In this document: piece by piece, positions 50,524 to 60,609 of the stretch
Position numbering within the stretch: position 1 is the stretch's first letter
Layout of the letters: every line of letters begins with the position of its first letter
Assembly: GCA_002049455.2 (NCBI GenBank)
Contig: KV918982.1
Location: 1 to 64,000 of the forward strand
Length of the DNA stretch: 64,000 nucleotides
From: Porphyra umbilicalis
Taxonomy: Eukaryota; Rhodophyta; Bangiophyceae; Bangiales; Bangiaceae
Direction of reading: 5' to 3'
Position numbers and translations under genes: made by a program
The notes under the pieces: generated by a model
Database searches by the model: none
The model's input: only the letters and a program-made list of their open reading frames with translations
What the model was told of the DNA's origin: nothing

Positions 50524-53500
50524 ATGGTCATGGGGCATATGTCGGCCTACTCCGGTACGGTAGCCGCCATATCCCGAGAGGACTGGGCTGCACTCAGCCC
50601 CAGTCCGACCACCGCGCCCGACGCAACGGACCCCGTGGAGGAGCCCCACGTTCATACTTCGAACGTGCCCGAGGGGCTGCGGCCTCAAGTGCTCGCCCTA
50701 CTGGAGAAGCACCGAGCCCTCTGGAGTGGGCACTTGGGCTCCATCAAGGCCACGGAGCACCGGATCGAGTTGAAGCCGGGCTCCAAGCCCGTCCGGCTCA
50801 ACCCCTACCGGATGGGTCCCCGAACTAGGGAACTCATCAAGGCCCAAGTCGACCGAATGCTCAAGCTCGAAGTTATAGAGCCCAGCCAGAGTGAATGGGC
50901 TAGCCCGGTGGTACTCATCCCGAAGCCCGATGGGAGTCCTCGGTTCTGCATCGACTATCGGCAGTTGAACGAGCGCACAGTACGCGACTCGTATCCACTA
51001 CCCCGGATGGACGACTGCCTCGACTCCTTAGGGGATGCACAGTTCTTCTCCACGTTGGACTGCAACGCGGGATACTGGCAGATCCCCCTAGCCGAGGAGG
51101 ATAAGCCGAAGACGGCATTCACTTGCCACTGCGGGACGTACCAGTGTACGCGTCTTCCGTTTGGCCTGTGCAATGCCCCTGCCACTTTCCAGCGGGCTAT
51201 TGACATGATCCTATCCGGAGTGAAGTGGCAGAATGTGCTCGTCTACTTAGACGACCTCATCATCTTCTCCGCCGATGCCGAGTCGCACCTATCCCACTTG
51301 GACACGGTGCTCACCTTACTCGGGAAGCACGGGGTCACACTCAAGGCACAGAAGTGCCACCTCTTTACTAATGAGGTGGAGTACCTTGGCCATGTAGTAC
51401 GGCCAGGACGATTGAGTGTTAACGAGAAGAACCTCAAGGCCATCAAGAAGGCCAGCTTCCCCCAGACCCAAACCCAACTTAGGAGTTTCCTGGGGATGTG
51501 CAATGTCTACCGTCGGTTCACGGTAGACTTCGCTGAGACCGCGAAGCCGCTGAACAACTTGAACAGCGTAAAGCTTCCGAAGCGGTTGAGTCCCCCTACT
51601 CCGGAGGAACAGAACGCGTTCGACAAACTACGCGAACAGCTATGCCACCCGCCCATCCTTGCGATACCGCGCAAGGAGGGGAAGTACATCATCGATGTGG
51701 ACGCTAGCTACGACCAGCTAGGGTGCTGCCTACTACAGCAGCAACCCGATGGCAAGTACCTGCCCGTAGGCTACTTCAGTAAGGGCCTACTACCGGCGGA
51801 GAAGAACTACACCGTCACCGAGATTGAGGGACTAGGTGTGGTGTGGGTGGTCGGTTTACTACGACCGTACATCGAAGGCACCAAGTTCCTCATCCGGTGT
51901 GACCACAAGGCACTGAAGTGGATACTAACCACGACGGCCTGCACCAACAATCGACTCAATCGTTGGCGCATCCTCCTCTCGGAGTTCGACTATGATGTGG
52001 AGTACAAGCCCGGCCCCCAACATGCGGTGGCCGACGCTCTGTCCCGCATCCCGACTGAGGGGCTGGACACGGGACCCATCTCCCAGGAGATCCCCACAGT
52101 CGGGGTGACCACTCGATCGGGGGCGGTACTCGACCCCCGACTCCCCGAGAACAGGGAGACTACCCGCATACCCCTGGGCGAACTAGTCCAGAAGCAGGCG
52201 ACAGACGAGTTCTGTCAGGGGGTCAAGAAGTTACTTGACACCCCCACCCCCACGCGCTTCTACGAGAACGCAGACGGGCTGTTGTGCCGTCGCGGACACC
52301 GCGAGGGGACCCAGCAGGTACTGGTCCCCCAGTCCCTAGTCAAGGACGTATTACGGGCGGAGCACTCCTCCCCCTTGGCTGCGCATCCAGGTGGGACGCG
52401 CATGTACCAGACCCTGCGGGACCAATACTACTGGCCCTCGCTGGCGATGGATGTGTTCGGGTGGGTGGCAGCTTGCCCCAGCTGTGCTAAGAACCGGCTC
52501 ATGGGTACGCAGAGTAAAGCGTTCATGAGGTTGTTCCCCGCGACGGAACCCTTCGCAGCGCTGGCCATTGACTTACTTGGCCCCCTGCCCAGGACCCCCG
52601 AAGGATATGAGTATATCCTAGTTATTTGTGACCGATTTACTAAGGTCACTCGGGCGGTCCCGCTTCGAGACATCACGGCTCTGGATGTTCTCAGCGCATT
52701 CCTCGACACGTGGGTTGCTAGCTATGGGATCCCCGATTCAGTTCTATCGGATAACGGACCCCAATTTGCTGCCGTACTCTGGCAAGGGGTGCTCAAGACC
52801 CTGGGTATTGACACTAACTATGCCACCCCTTACCACCCACAAACTAATGGGCAGGTCGAACGGTTTAATAAGACCTTAGTTAAGCAACTACGCCACTACG
52901 TAAGTGACCACGTAGTTACGTGGTCCCGGTACTTAAGCCTGGTAGTAACGGCTTACAATTCGCAAGTGCATAGTAGCACCGGGCAGATCCCCGTTGCGTT
53001 CTTAAGCCCCCGACGGCTTACCCCCGTGGCCCTCGAGCGACTTACAGCGGGTACCGACACCGGGGAGATAGTAACCCCCGGGCGAGCCAAGGAGAATTTC
53101 CTCCAGCGCCTTGACTCCCTTATCCCCCTAGTACGGGAGACCATGGAGAAGGCACAGGCCCGGTACACACGAGCTTTCGACAAGCGCGTGCAGACTCGCC
53201 GCGAAGCGCTCCAAGTCGGAGACTGGGTATTCGTGAACTCCCACGAGAACCAGGGGGGTAAGCTCGTCTTCAAGACACTGGGACCCTACCAGATCTTGAA
53301 GACAGACGGGCGTCGGCTTACCATCGAAAGTGACGATGGTATCCGGACCATCAATGGGAACCACGCCACCCGGGCCCCGGAACCACCCGAGGGGGACCCG
53401 GCGTGGGCGCGGGCACTGGCCGCGTGGCGGGTCACGTCCCTCCCCTCATCGGCCAGTAAACCGATTGAGGCTGTCTTCGACCGCTTTGTCGGACAGGGGT

Positions 53501-53649
53501 ATGATGACCAAGAGCGACTCATGCTCAAGGTCAGGTGGTTCGGGTATGGACCCCGGGAGGACTCCTGGAACTATGTGGAGGACCTCCCGGCTGAGAAGGT
53601 CCGCCAGCACTGTGAGCGGCACCGGCTCACAATGAGAGGAAGGGTATAA
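50524..53649 (+). CDS. pol: pol of LTR element 1: RT, RNase H, integrase, chromodomain
   Basis: A reverse transcriptase region (FCIDYRQLN, LPFGLCNAPATF, YLDDLIIFS) is followed by RNase H (IIDVDASYDQLG, LTVTEIEGLG-like, ADALSR) and integrase with an HHCC-type zinc region (HSSPLAAHPG ... CPSCAKN). The integrase core has IDLLGPLP, LSDNGPQF and YHPQTNGQVERFNKTL, with GPYQIL as the GPY/F module. A C-terminal chromodomain (KVRWFGYGPREDSW) ends the protein. Chromodomain integrases (chromoviruses) tend to target heterochromatin marks. Fossil copy. Confidence 0.92.
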   Translation: MVMGHMSAYSGTVAAISREDWAALSPSPTTAPDATDPVEEPHVHTSNVPEGLRPQVLALLEKHRALWSGHLGSIKATEHRIELKPGSKPVRLNPYRMGPRTRELIKAQVDRMLKLEVIEPSQSEWASPVVLIPKPDGSPRFCIDYRQLNERTVRDSYPLPRMDDCLDSLGDAQFFSTLDCNAGYWQIPLAEEDKPKTAFTCHCGTYQCTRLPFGLCNAPATFQRAIDMILSGVKWQNVLVYLDDLIIFSADAESHLSHLDTVLTLLGKHGVTLKAQKCHLFTNEVEYLGHVVRPGRLSVNEKNLKAIKKASFPQTQTQLRSFLGMCNVYRRFTVDFAETAKPLNNLNSVKLPKRLSPPTPEEQNAFDKLREQLCHPPILAIPRKEGKYIIDVDASYDQLGCCLLQQQPDGKYLPVGYFSKGLLPAEKNYTVTEIEGLGVVWVVGLLRPYIEGTKFLIRCDHKALKWILTTTACTNNRLNRWRILLSEFDYDVEYKPGPQHAVADALSRIPTEGLDTGPISQEIPTVGVTTRSGAVLDPRLPENRETTRIPLGELVQKQATDEFCQGVKKLLDTPTPTRFYENADGLLCRRGHREGTQQVLVPQSLVKDVLRAEHSSPLAAHPGGTRMYQTLRDQYYWPSLAMDVFGWVAACPSCAKNRLMGTQSKAFMRLFPATEPFAALAIDLLGPLPRTPEGYEYILVICDRFTKVTRAVPLRDITALDVLSAFLDTWVASYGIPDSVLSDNGPQFAAVLWQGVLKTLGIDTNYATPYHPQTNGQVERFNKTLVKQLRHYVSDHVVTWSRYLSLVVTAYNSQVHSSTGQIPVAFLSPRRLTPVALERLTAGTDTGEIVTPGRAKENFLQRLDSLIPLVRETMEKAQARYTRAFDKRVQTRREALQVGDWVFVNSHENQGGKLVFKTLGPYQILKTDGRRLTIESDDGIRTINGNHATRAPEPPEGDPAWARALAAWRVTSLPSSASKPIEAVFDRFVGQGYDDQERLMLKVRWFGYGPREDSWNYVEDLPAEKVRQHCERHRLTMRGRV

Positions 53650-53786
53650 AACAACTAACAACCCCCAGTACGGGGTACCCCTCGCACACACCCCCGACAA
53701 TAGATCCAACCCAACTAGGGACAAGCCCACCGGAGGCCGGGTCGCGCCTAACTGAGCGCCCCGGCGCCCCACTCAAACCTGGGTAC

Positions 53787-56090
53787 CTACTCCCTACCCG
53801 GCGAGTGCGGGCGGTCGTCGCGGACGGACCCCCCAAACTGGTCGTAACCCGAATGGTCCGGGTACTCCTGGGCCGACCCCCGGTCCGAGGGGCCCGGCCC
53901 CCACGACGAGCGCGGCACCCTACTCGGTGCCGCCCCCGCCGCGGAGTACCCCCCACCAGTGGAGGGGTAGCCGCCCCCATGGTAGGGCGCGGCTGAGCCC
54001 GCAGGCTCCCCGGCGTACGGGACCCGACTGGGGCCCCCGCCCGCCGAAGTCCCGGCGGGCCCAGCCGCCACCCGCTGGCCATGCCCCTCCAAGCGGGAGG
54101 CCATCTGGTACCCGATGGCCTCTGGGGTGGTGTCCACCAGGAACTGCGCGGCTGCGGCAGACCGGGGGGACGAGGAGTCCCGCAGTACGGACCCCGCCGC
54201 CCGGGTGACCCACGCCAGGGTGTCCACCAGGGAGGCAACTATCGCCTCCCCATGGGCCACCCTCAGCGCCCCCGCCGCACTTGGGTAGGTGGTTGCCAAG
54301 GCGTGGGCGCACCGCGGGGTGACGTACCCCCAGCTGAGGCTCTGCCCCGCCCCAAGGGGCGGGTAGTACGGCACCCCCGGCGGGGCAAACGTCGGACTGC
54401 CCGACCGCTCAGCGGGGGATGCCCCCGCCCGGGTGGTCTGCCGGACAGCGCCCCCACGAGCAGGGGGGCGCTCGGCAGTACCTCGGGTACGCTTGCGCTG
54501 CTGGGGGGCACTGACCCCCGGCGCACCCCAACCCGAGTTGGGCGGGGGCGACGTCGCCGTTACCCCCGCCGAGTAGGGGTAGGCCAAGTCACCCAGGCCC
54601 TCACGGAGGCCTATGCGCCCGGCCACCAGGCGTGTGTCACAGTGGACAACCGCCCGAGGCGCCTCGGCCTCCTCCCCGCCAACTCGGCGGGCCAGGTAGG
54701 GCCCGGCCGCCTCCCAGTCCAAGGACTGGTGAAGGTCCAGCAACTCGCTGAGGTAGGCGTGTGCGTCCGGGCCGGCCCCCTCCGCCACGTTGGCGAGGCG
54801 GAGCCCCACCAGACGCCCCACTATGGCGGCTGGCAGGTGCCAGAGGTACCCCTTAGTCCGGGCGGAGGCATACCACACCCCCACTACCTCCAGCACCCAC
54901 TGGGTAGCGAGGATGGCCGCCGCCGGGGTAGACTTTCCCCGGCGGAGCGCAGTGCCAAAGTAGGCCACTATGCGCGGCATCCGGGCCGGGAACCCGAAGG
55001 GCACCTCCATGGCCGACCACCAGGACGGCGTCGGGACGTCGTATGCCCGCCGCGTCGAGGTGTGGACCTGGGAACTCTCCACTTGAGAGGCCCGCACCAG
55101 GATGCCCGACGCGTCCCGCACCCGGCGTTCGGTGCGGGCGTCCTGGTGGTGAAAGTGGGGGTCCGTCTCCCCCAAGTACGGGGGGGAGCAACGCGCCCAC
55201 TCCCACGCCACGACGGGCGCCACGTCGTCGGCGGTGGCCCCGTCCATAACATTGGACAGGCGCGCGGCCACGCGCTCCACCCACGGCGCGTCCCCAGCCT
55301 CCTGTAGGGCGGGGAGGTCCGTGGCCACCCCGGCAGGCAGTTCGTACTGCACGGGGTGGCGCGCCAGCCAGCGCTGCCAAGCCGGGCCCTGCTTGGGCAG
55401 CGGGATCGCCGAGTAAAGCGCCCGCAAGCGGCACTCCCCCATCTGAATGGGGGCAGCCGGGGGCGTCCACTGAACCAACGCCCCCGGCTCCGCAAGCCCC
55501 GCCTCCCCCACTGCCGGTAGGCGCTCCCGGCGCGGCACCGGCGGGGGGGACTCCTGCTCCATGGGATGATCCCCCGCCTCGCCCGGCTCCGCTGCCGCCG
55601 CCGGGGGAGTGGCCGGCCGGCTGGGCGGCAGCGGCACGCGCGCCGCCACCGCGCGGGACCCGACCGCGTCCTCCCCGGCCGACCGCGTCGGCGCACTTGA
55701 CGCGCGGGAGGCCGACGCCGACCCCGCCGACGACTTGGACCGGCGGGGGGGAGGCGGCGGTTGGGTTGCTTGCCTCCCCGCCGCCGACGACTCCCGGCTC
55801 GGGGGCGCGGCGTTGGCCTGGGGCACCCGGCGGGCTGCCTTGCCCCGGGACGCCGCCACGGCCGCGCCACTTGACTTGGTGGCGCCGGCCGGCGTGGCAA
55901 GTGCCGACGCCGCCGCCCCGCCAACCCGCGGGGTGGCCGCCGTCGAGGCCTTGGCCTTGGGGGCGCCCATACTCCCCGGCGCCCCGCCCACCCGCGGGGA
56001 CCCCGCCGCAGGGCTGCCCGACTTGGCCGTGGCCGACGCCGGCGTCCCACTCCGCGCCGGCGTGGCGCGCCCCGCACTTGGGGAAGCCAT
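53787..56090 (-). CDS. Antisense ORF between pol and 3' LTR of element 1
   Basis: A 767-aa ORF on the opposite strand to gag-pol, filling the space where some families carry env. The N-terminal 190 residues are Ala/Pro/Ser-rich and basic. The middle (about 200-470) is well-composed globular-looking protein with many aromatic residues (YSAIPLPKQGPAWQRWL, PVVAWEWARC, PSWWSAMEVPFGFP, ILATQWVLEVVGVWY, YLSELLDLHQSLDWE). Residues 500-530 are basic (PQQRKRTRGTAERPP) and the C-terminus is Gly/Ser/Tyr-rich. I see no signal peptide or transmembrane segment, so it is not an obvious envelope. No family was recognised. Antisense ORFs in this position are known in some plant Ty3/gypsy elements (for example Grande and Retand). 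Confidence 0.6.
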   Translation of the reverse strand: MASPSAGRATPARSGTPASATAKSGSPAAGSPRVGGAPGSMGAPKAKASTAATPRVGGAAASALATPAGATKSSGAAVAASRGKAARRVPQANAAPPSRESSAAGRQATQPPPPPRRSKSSAGSASASRASSAPTRSAGEDAVGSRAVAARVPLPPSRPATPPAAAAEPGEAGDHPMEQESPPPVPRRERLPAVGEAGLAEPGALVQWTPPAAPIQMGECRLRALYSAIPLPKQGPAWQRWLARHPVQYELPAGVATDLPALQEAGDAPWVERVAARLSNVMDGATADDVAPVVAWEWARCSPPYLGETDPHFHHQDARTERRVRDASGILVRASQVESSQVHTSTRRAYDVPTPSWWSAMEVPFGFPARMPRIVAYFGTALRRGKSTPAAAILATQWVLEVVGVWYASARTKGYLWHLPAAIVGRLVGLRLANVAEGAGPDAHAYLSELLDLHQSLDWEAAGPYLARRVGGEEAEAPRAVVHCDTRLVAGRIGLREGLGDLAYPYSAGVTATSPPPNSGWGAPGVSAPQQRKRTRGTAERPPARGGAVRQTTRAGASPAERSGSPTFAPPGVPYYPPLGAGQSLSWGYVTPRCAHALATTYPSAAGALRVAHGEAIVASLVDTLAWVTRAAGSVLRDSSSPRSAAAAQFLVDTTPEAIGYQMASRLEGHGQRVAAGPAGTSAGGGPSRVPYAGEPAGSAAPYHGGGYPSTGGGYSAAGAAPSRVPRSSWGPGPSDRGSAQEYPDHSGYDQFGGSVRDDRPHSPGRE

Positions 56091-56722
56091 CTACTCGGTC
56101 GGCGCCACTGCAGTCGACCGCGAGGAGGCCATAGCGCCGCGCCCGAGTAAGGGGGGCGGCGAGGGGGAGGGGGGTGCCCCGCGCGGTGAGGAACGCGAGG
56201 GGAGGCTCTCAACTTGAGTAGCGGTGGAGGGGGGGACGGTGACGGTCGGCAGTGGACGGCGTCCCCGTCTAACCCCCGCCTACCCCCTTTTTATGAGCCC
56301 CTGTGTGGGGACAGGGACCCTTACCCCGGGCCCCCTCCGCCCCACCCCGCGGGCCACTCCCCCTGAACGACTCCCCACGGGGGGGGGCCGCGCGACAGCC
56401 CCCCAGGTGGGGGGGGGCGGGCGGATGCCATACTGGGCACCCGCCCCCCTGTTGGCCCGCCGGGCACGGTTAGCGGGCCCGCGCCGGACACGCGGCAGCA
56501 CCCCTGGCTCCCGCGGCCGTGTCCACCATACGGCAACGGCGCGTACCCCCTTGCCCCGGCGGGGGGCGCCCCCACGATCCGGGGCCGCCATCGCTGGCGA
56601 GGACCGGGGCAGCACCCGGGCCCCACACTGGGGAGCCGGGCGGCTAGCTGTCCTGGCCCGTCCGCCCCATTCGGGCGGGTCCGCCCCCCCTGGCTCTGGG
56701 CCGCCGGGACGGCGACCCCTTT
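56091..56722. other. Spacer of element 1 before the purine tract
   Basis: Upstream side of the antisense ORF and probably its promoter, if it has one. It is GC-rich with G-runs at 56,385-56,415. No ORF of note. Confidence 0.5.
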
Positions 56723-56734
56723 AGAAGGGGGAAT

Positions 56735-57462
56735 TGTGACGGTCCGTCACATGGCCCCCACACTCCGGGATCCAGATTCCCCGGAAATATGCCCCACTAA
56801 CGCATATTTCAAATTGTTCCGTTGGCGACCCACTTGTGCTCATCTCGTGGCTCACCAACCACAACCGCAATCCCAATACTTCCCTGGGATTCATAACCCC
56901 CTCGAGCGGGCCCCTACTGAAGGGCCTAATTTTGTGTAAACCCCACTTGGATTATCGACTTATGTTACTTTGTGCCCCTGACTCCGGGGCACCGCGAGGG
57001 TGTCACGTAGCACCCTTCCCCCCGCCTCTACTCAAGGCGGTATTCGAAGCTTCGGCAGTCCTCCGGGTCATGAGCCCAGTGGGCCCTGAGCGAGGGCTTT
57101 CCGTGGGTCCTTTGAGGGTGTCTGAGGAGGGTTTTCCGAGGGTCCTTTGAGGGAGTCTGGGGAGGGTTTTCCGAGGGTCCTTTGAGGGTGTCTTGAGAGG
57201 GTTTTCCGAGGGTCCGAGGGGAACGGACGGGATAAGAGGGTGAGGCGTGAGTGTCGCCTCGAGGCCTTCGACGCGGGCAAGTAAACTTCCGGTCACACAA
57301 CTCGTGTTTGTCGCTCGGGGCGCCTTCCCCCGGTCGACGCCGTGCGTGTGTGCTCTTCGGGGTTTCCTTCCGGGGCGGGTATTCCCCGACAGGACTACCC
57401 GGCGACACGGTTTGGCTCCCCCTCCCCCCACCTGGGTGGGGTGGGCTGAGCGTGTTGTCACA
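56735..57462 (+). repeat. 3' LTR of element 1
   Basis: 728 bp, about 99% identical to the 5' LTR, preceded by the purine tract AGAAGGGGGAA and followed by the CGGCG target duplication. Confidence 0.95.
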
Positions 57463-58268
57463 CGGCGCAGGTGCGTCCCCGCTCCTCCCCTACCACCCAG
57501 GCGGCAGGGTGGCGGGGGGGGTGGCCCTCCCCGGCGGCATGACTCCACTGCCTGCCGGCGGCGGCTGGCCCGACGATGAGATTGATGGTGGCAGCGGCGG
57601 CGGCGGCGGCAGCGGCGACAGCGGCGGCAGCGCGGGCGTCGGCGGCGATGCGGCGACGGCGCGGGGCTCCCCCCCCCGTCGGCCGGCCGGCGCGGGACCG
57701 CGACGCTCCTCCTTCCCGCCGCCGGCGCGACGGTCGGCTGCGGGACCCCCCCCCCCCTCCGAAGTGGCGGCCGCAGCGGCACGTACCGCGCGGCGGCGGC
57801 GGCGGCGCGGCGGCAGGTGGCGGCGGCGGCGGCGGGGGAGGAGGCGACGGCCGTCGCGGCCCCCGCCGCCGCGGCGGCGGCGGTGGTCAACACCCGCCAC
57901 CCCGTCGGGGCTGTGCCCTCAAGCAGGTCAGGGGGGGGGGGGGCGCCCGTGTCAAGGACGGGGGGGGGGCGCCCCCGCGGCGGGGCGGGTGGGGGGGAAG
58001 AGGAGAGACGCGCTGCCGACGCCAGAGGGCGCCGTGAAGCGGGGGGGGGGGGGCGGGGGGAGGGGGTGGCGGCGCCAAAGAGCGCCGTGACGCCGGTGGG
58101 GTGAGGGGGGGGGAGGGGATGGCGGCGCCGGTGCCAGAGGGGGGCGGGGGGAGCAGGGGGGGGGGACCGTGTCGCCCGGGACACGGGCTGCGGGGGCTCA
58201 CCGCCACGGGGCGGCCGCGGCGGGGGGGGTGGGGGGGAAGAGGGGAGACGCGCTGCCGACGCCAGAGG
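57463..58268. repeat. GC-rich DNA with 240-bp tandem repeat
   Basis: Host DNA resuming after the insertion. A block ending GACGCGCTGCCGACGCCAGAG recurs exactly 240 bases apart (57,986-58,028 and 58,226-58,268), and shorter GGCGCC-rich sub-repeats lie between. A short plus-strand frame around 57,540-57,930 may be an exon (DEIDGGSGG, AAVVNTRHPVGAVP), but low complexity prevents a call. Confidence 0.5.
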
Positions 58269-58953
58269 NNNNNNNNNNNNNNNNNNNNNNNNNNNNNNNN
58301 NNNNNNNNNNNNNNNNNNNNNNNNNNNNNNNNNNNNNNNNNNNNNNNNNNNNNNNNNNNNNNNNNNNNNNNNNNNNNNNNNNNNNNNNNNNNNNNNNNNN
58401 NNNNNNNNNNNNNNNNNNNNNNNNNNNNNNNNNNNNNNNNNNNNNNNNNNNNNNNNNNNNNNNNNNNNNNNNNNNNNNNNNNNNNNNNNNNNNNNNNNNN
58501 NNNNNNNNNNNNNNNNNNNNNNNNNNNNNNNNNNNNNNNNNNNNNNNNNNNNNNNNNNNNNNNNNNNNNNNNNNNNNNNNNNNNNNNNNNNNNNNNNNNN
58601 NNNNNNNNNNNNNNNNNNNNNNNNNNNNNNNNNNNNNNNNNNNNNNNNNNNNNNNNNNNNNNNNNNNNNNNNNNNNNNNNNNNNNNNNNNNNNNNNNNNN
58701 NNNNNNNNNNNNNNNNNNNNNNNNNNNNNNNNNNNNNNNNNNNNNNNNNNNNNNNNNNNNNNNNNNNNNNNNNNNNNNNNNNNNNNNNNNNNNNNNNNNN
58801 NNNNNNNNNNNNNNNNNNNNNNNNNNNNNNNNNNNNNNNNNNNNNNNNNNNNNNNNNNNNNNNNNNNNNNNNNNNNNNNNNNNNNNNNNNNNNNNNNNNN
58901 NNNNNNNNNNNNNNNNNNNNNNNNNNNNNNNNNNNNNNNNNNNNNNNNNNNNN
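58269..58953. other. Assembly gap (685 N)
   Basis: Run of N directly after a copy of the 240-bp repeat, so the gap probably represents unassembled tandem repeats. Confidence 0.99.
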
Positions 58954-59753
58954 CTTCCACCAAGATCGTCGCGATTCCGTACCACGCTACTTGGTGACTT
59001 ACCCCGGCGGTTTTCAGATTGGTGCCAGTACGTCTGAAATTGCTGTACTGGGCCATATTTGACCCCGCTTTTCCTCAGTGTCTACACTATCAGTATAGAT
59101 GGTATATCCGCATTTTAGAGCAACAGTACGCGGCCAGCACGGTTCTGACACTGTTCAACGACATGTCCGGGAGCCGCCCCCCCCCCCCTCACAGCTCCAA
59201 TTGGGGGCATCACCGCACCTGCTGAGACAAGTCACGTGGCCCCCCTTGGTGCCACGATTGCGAGCGTGCCTGGGCTGGATTCGTATTCAATCAGCGGTCT
59301 GATACGTGATGCCAGCTGGAGAGCTGTCGTACAGGGCCGCACCAGCTGAATACGTTCCAGGAAACAGAAGCGTCTTTTATGGTTCTGTAGCGCCGTCTGG
59401 CTGGGGGTAGTACACCTTCTTCCTACCTCCTCGCGCTCTTCCCCCACAACTCGCCACCCGACCCGAACCGCACCCAAAAAGCCAGAACGAAGCAACGACA
59501 GGGAGATCAGCACATGCAGCGCCCCACACCCTCGACGTCCGCACCCGCGCCGCCCGCAACGACTATAGGGGTAGCAGGGGCCGTAGGAGCAAATGAGACT
59601 GTAGAAATACATGGTACAGTAGGAGAACAATGCGCAGTAGGGCTAATAGGGGAAGTATTGCGAAAGGAGGCAGCGGAGGGAAAAGAGCAGTGGGCAGGAA
59701 ACAGGCAGTAGGAGAAGAGCGGCAGTAGGCGAAAAGGTGGCGGCAAAGGCCAC
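58954..59753. other. No gene seen
   Basis: Lower-GC intergenic DNA between the gap and the second LTR element. Short frames only. Confidence 0.5.
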
Positions 59754-60447
59754 TGTGACGGTCCGTCACATGGCCCCCACACTCCGGGATCCAGATTCCC
59801 CGGAAATATGCCCCACTAACGCATATTTCAAATTGTTCCGTTGGCGACCCACTTGTGCTCATCTCGTGGCTCACCAACCACAACCGCAATCCCAATACTT
59901 CCCTGGGATTCATAACCCCCTCGAGCGGGCCCCTACTTAAGGGCCTAATTTTGTGTAAACCCCACTTGGATTATCGACTTACGTTACTTTGTGCCCCTGA
60001 CTCCGGGGCACCGCGAGGGTGTCACGTAGCACCCTTCCGCCGCCTATACTCAAGGCGGTATTCGAAGCTTCGGCCGTCCTCCGCTGAGACTGGCCCCATG
60101 GGCCCGGAGGGGAGGGTTTTCTGAGGGTCCCTTGAGGGCGTCTGAGGAGGGTTTTCTGAGGGTCCTTTGGGGGTGTCTGAGGAGGGTTTTCTGAGGGTCC
60201 GAGGGGAACGGACGGGATAAGAGGGCGAGGCGTGAGTGTCGCCTCGAGGCCTTCGACGCGGGCAAGTAAACTTCCGGTCACACAACTCGTGTTTGTCGCT
60301 CGGGGCGCCTTCCCCCGGTCGACGCCGTGCGTGTGTGCTCTTCGGGGTTTCCTTCCGGGGCGGGTATTCCCCGACAGGACTACCCGGCGACACGGTTTGG
60401 CTCGCCCTCCCCCCAACTGGGTGGGGTGGGCTGAGCGTGTTGTCACA
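59754..60447 (+). repeat. 5' LTR of element 2
   Basis: 694 bp with the same TGTGACGGtCCGTCACA start and TTGTCACA end. It is shorter than the LTRs of element 1 mainly because the internal 35-base repeat has one unit fewer (two instead of three). Confidence 0.93.
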
Positions 60448-60609
60448 TTTGGTGGAGCAGCAGGGGAGGAAGGCAACTCAACCTTCCTCGGGGTGGTGGC
60501 GGTGCGCCAACCCGCCTCGGGGGGAACCTAGTTGGTCCTCCTCCCCTTGGTGCCTAGCGCTGCGGGCGGTGCCCCGCAACGCCAGGTTTGGCTGAGTCCG
60601 GCCGGGTCG

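Larger units (their letters stand above)
46814..57462 (+). mobile_element. Ty3/gypsy chromodomain LTR retrotransposon, nearly whole
   Basis: 10,649 bp, flanked by a 5-bp target duplication (CGGCG at 46,809-46,813 and 57,463-57,467). Parts in order: 5' LTR, primer-binding region (TGGTGGAGC just after the LTR), gag, protease, reverse transcriptase, RNase H, integrase with chromodomain, a long antisense ORF, a purine tract (56,723-56,733) and the 3' LTR. The LTRs differ at only about five of 728 positions by eye, so the insertion is young. It looks close to whole, with perhaps one or two breaks. Confidence 0.95.
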
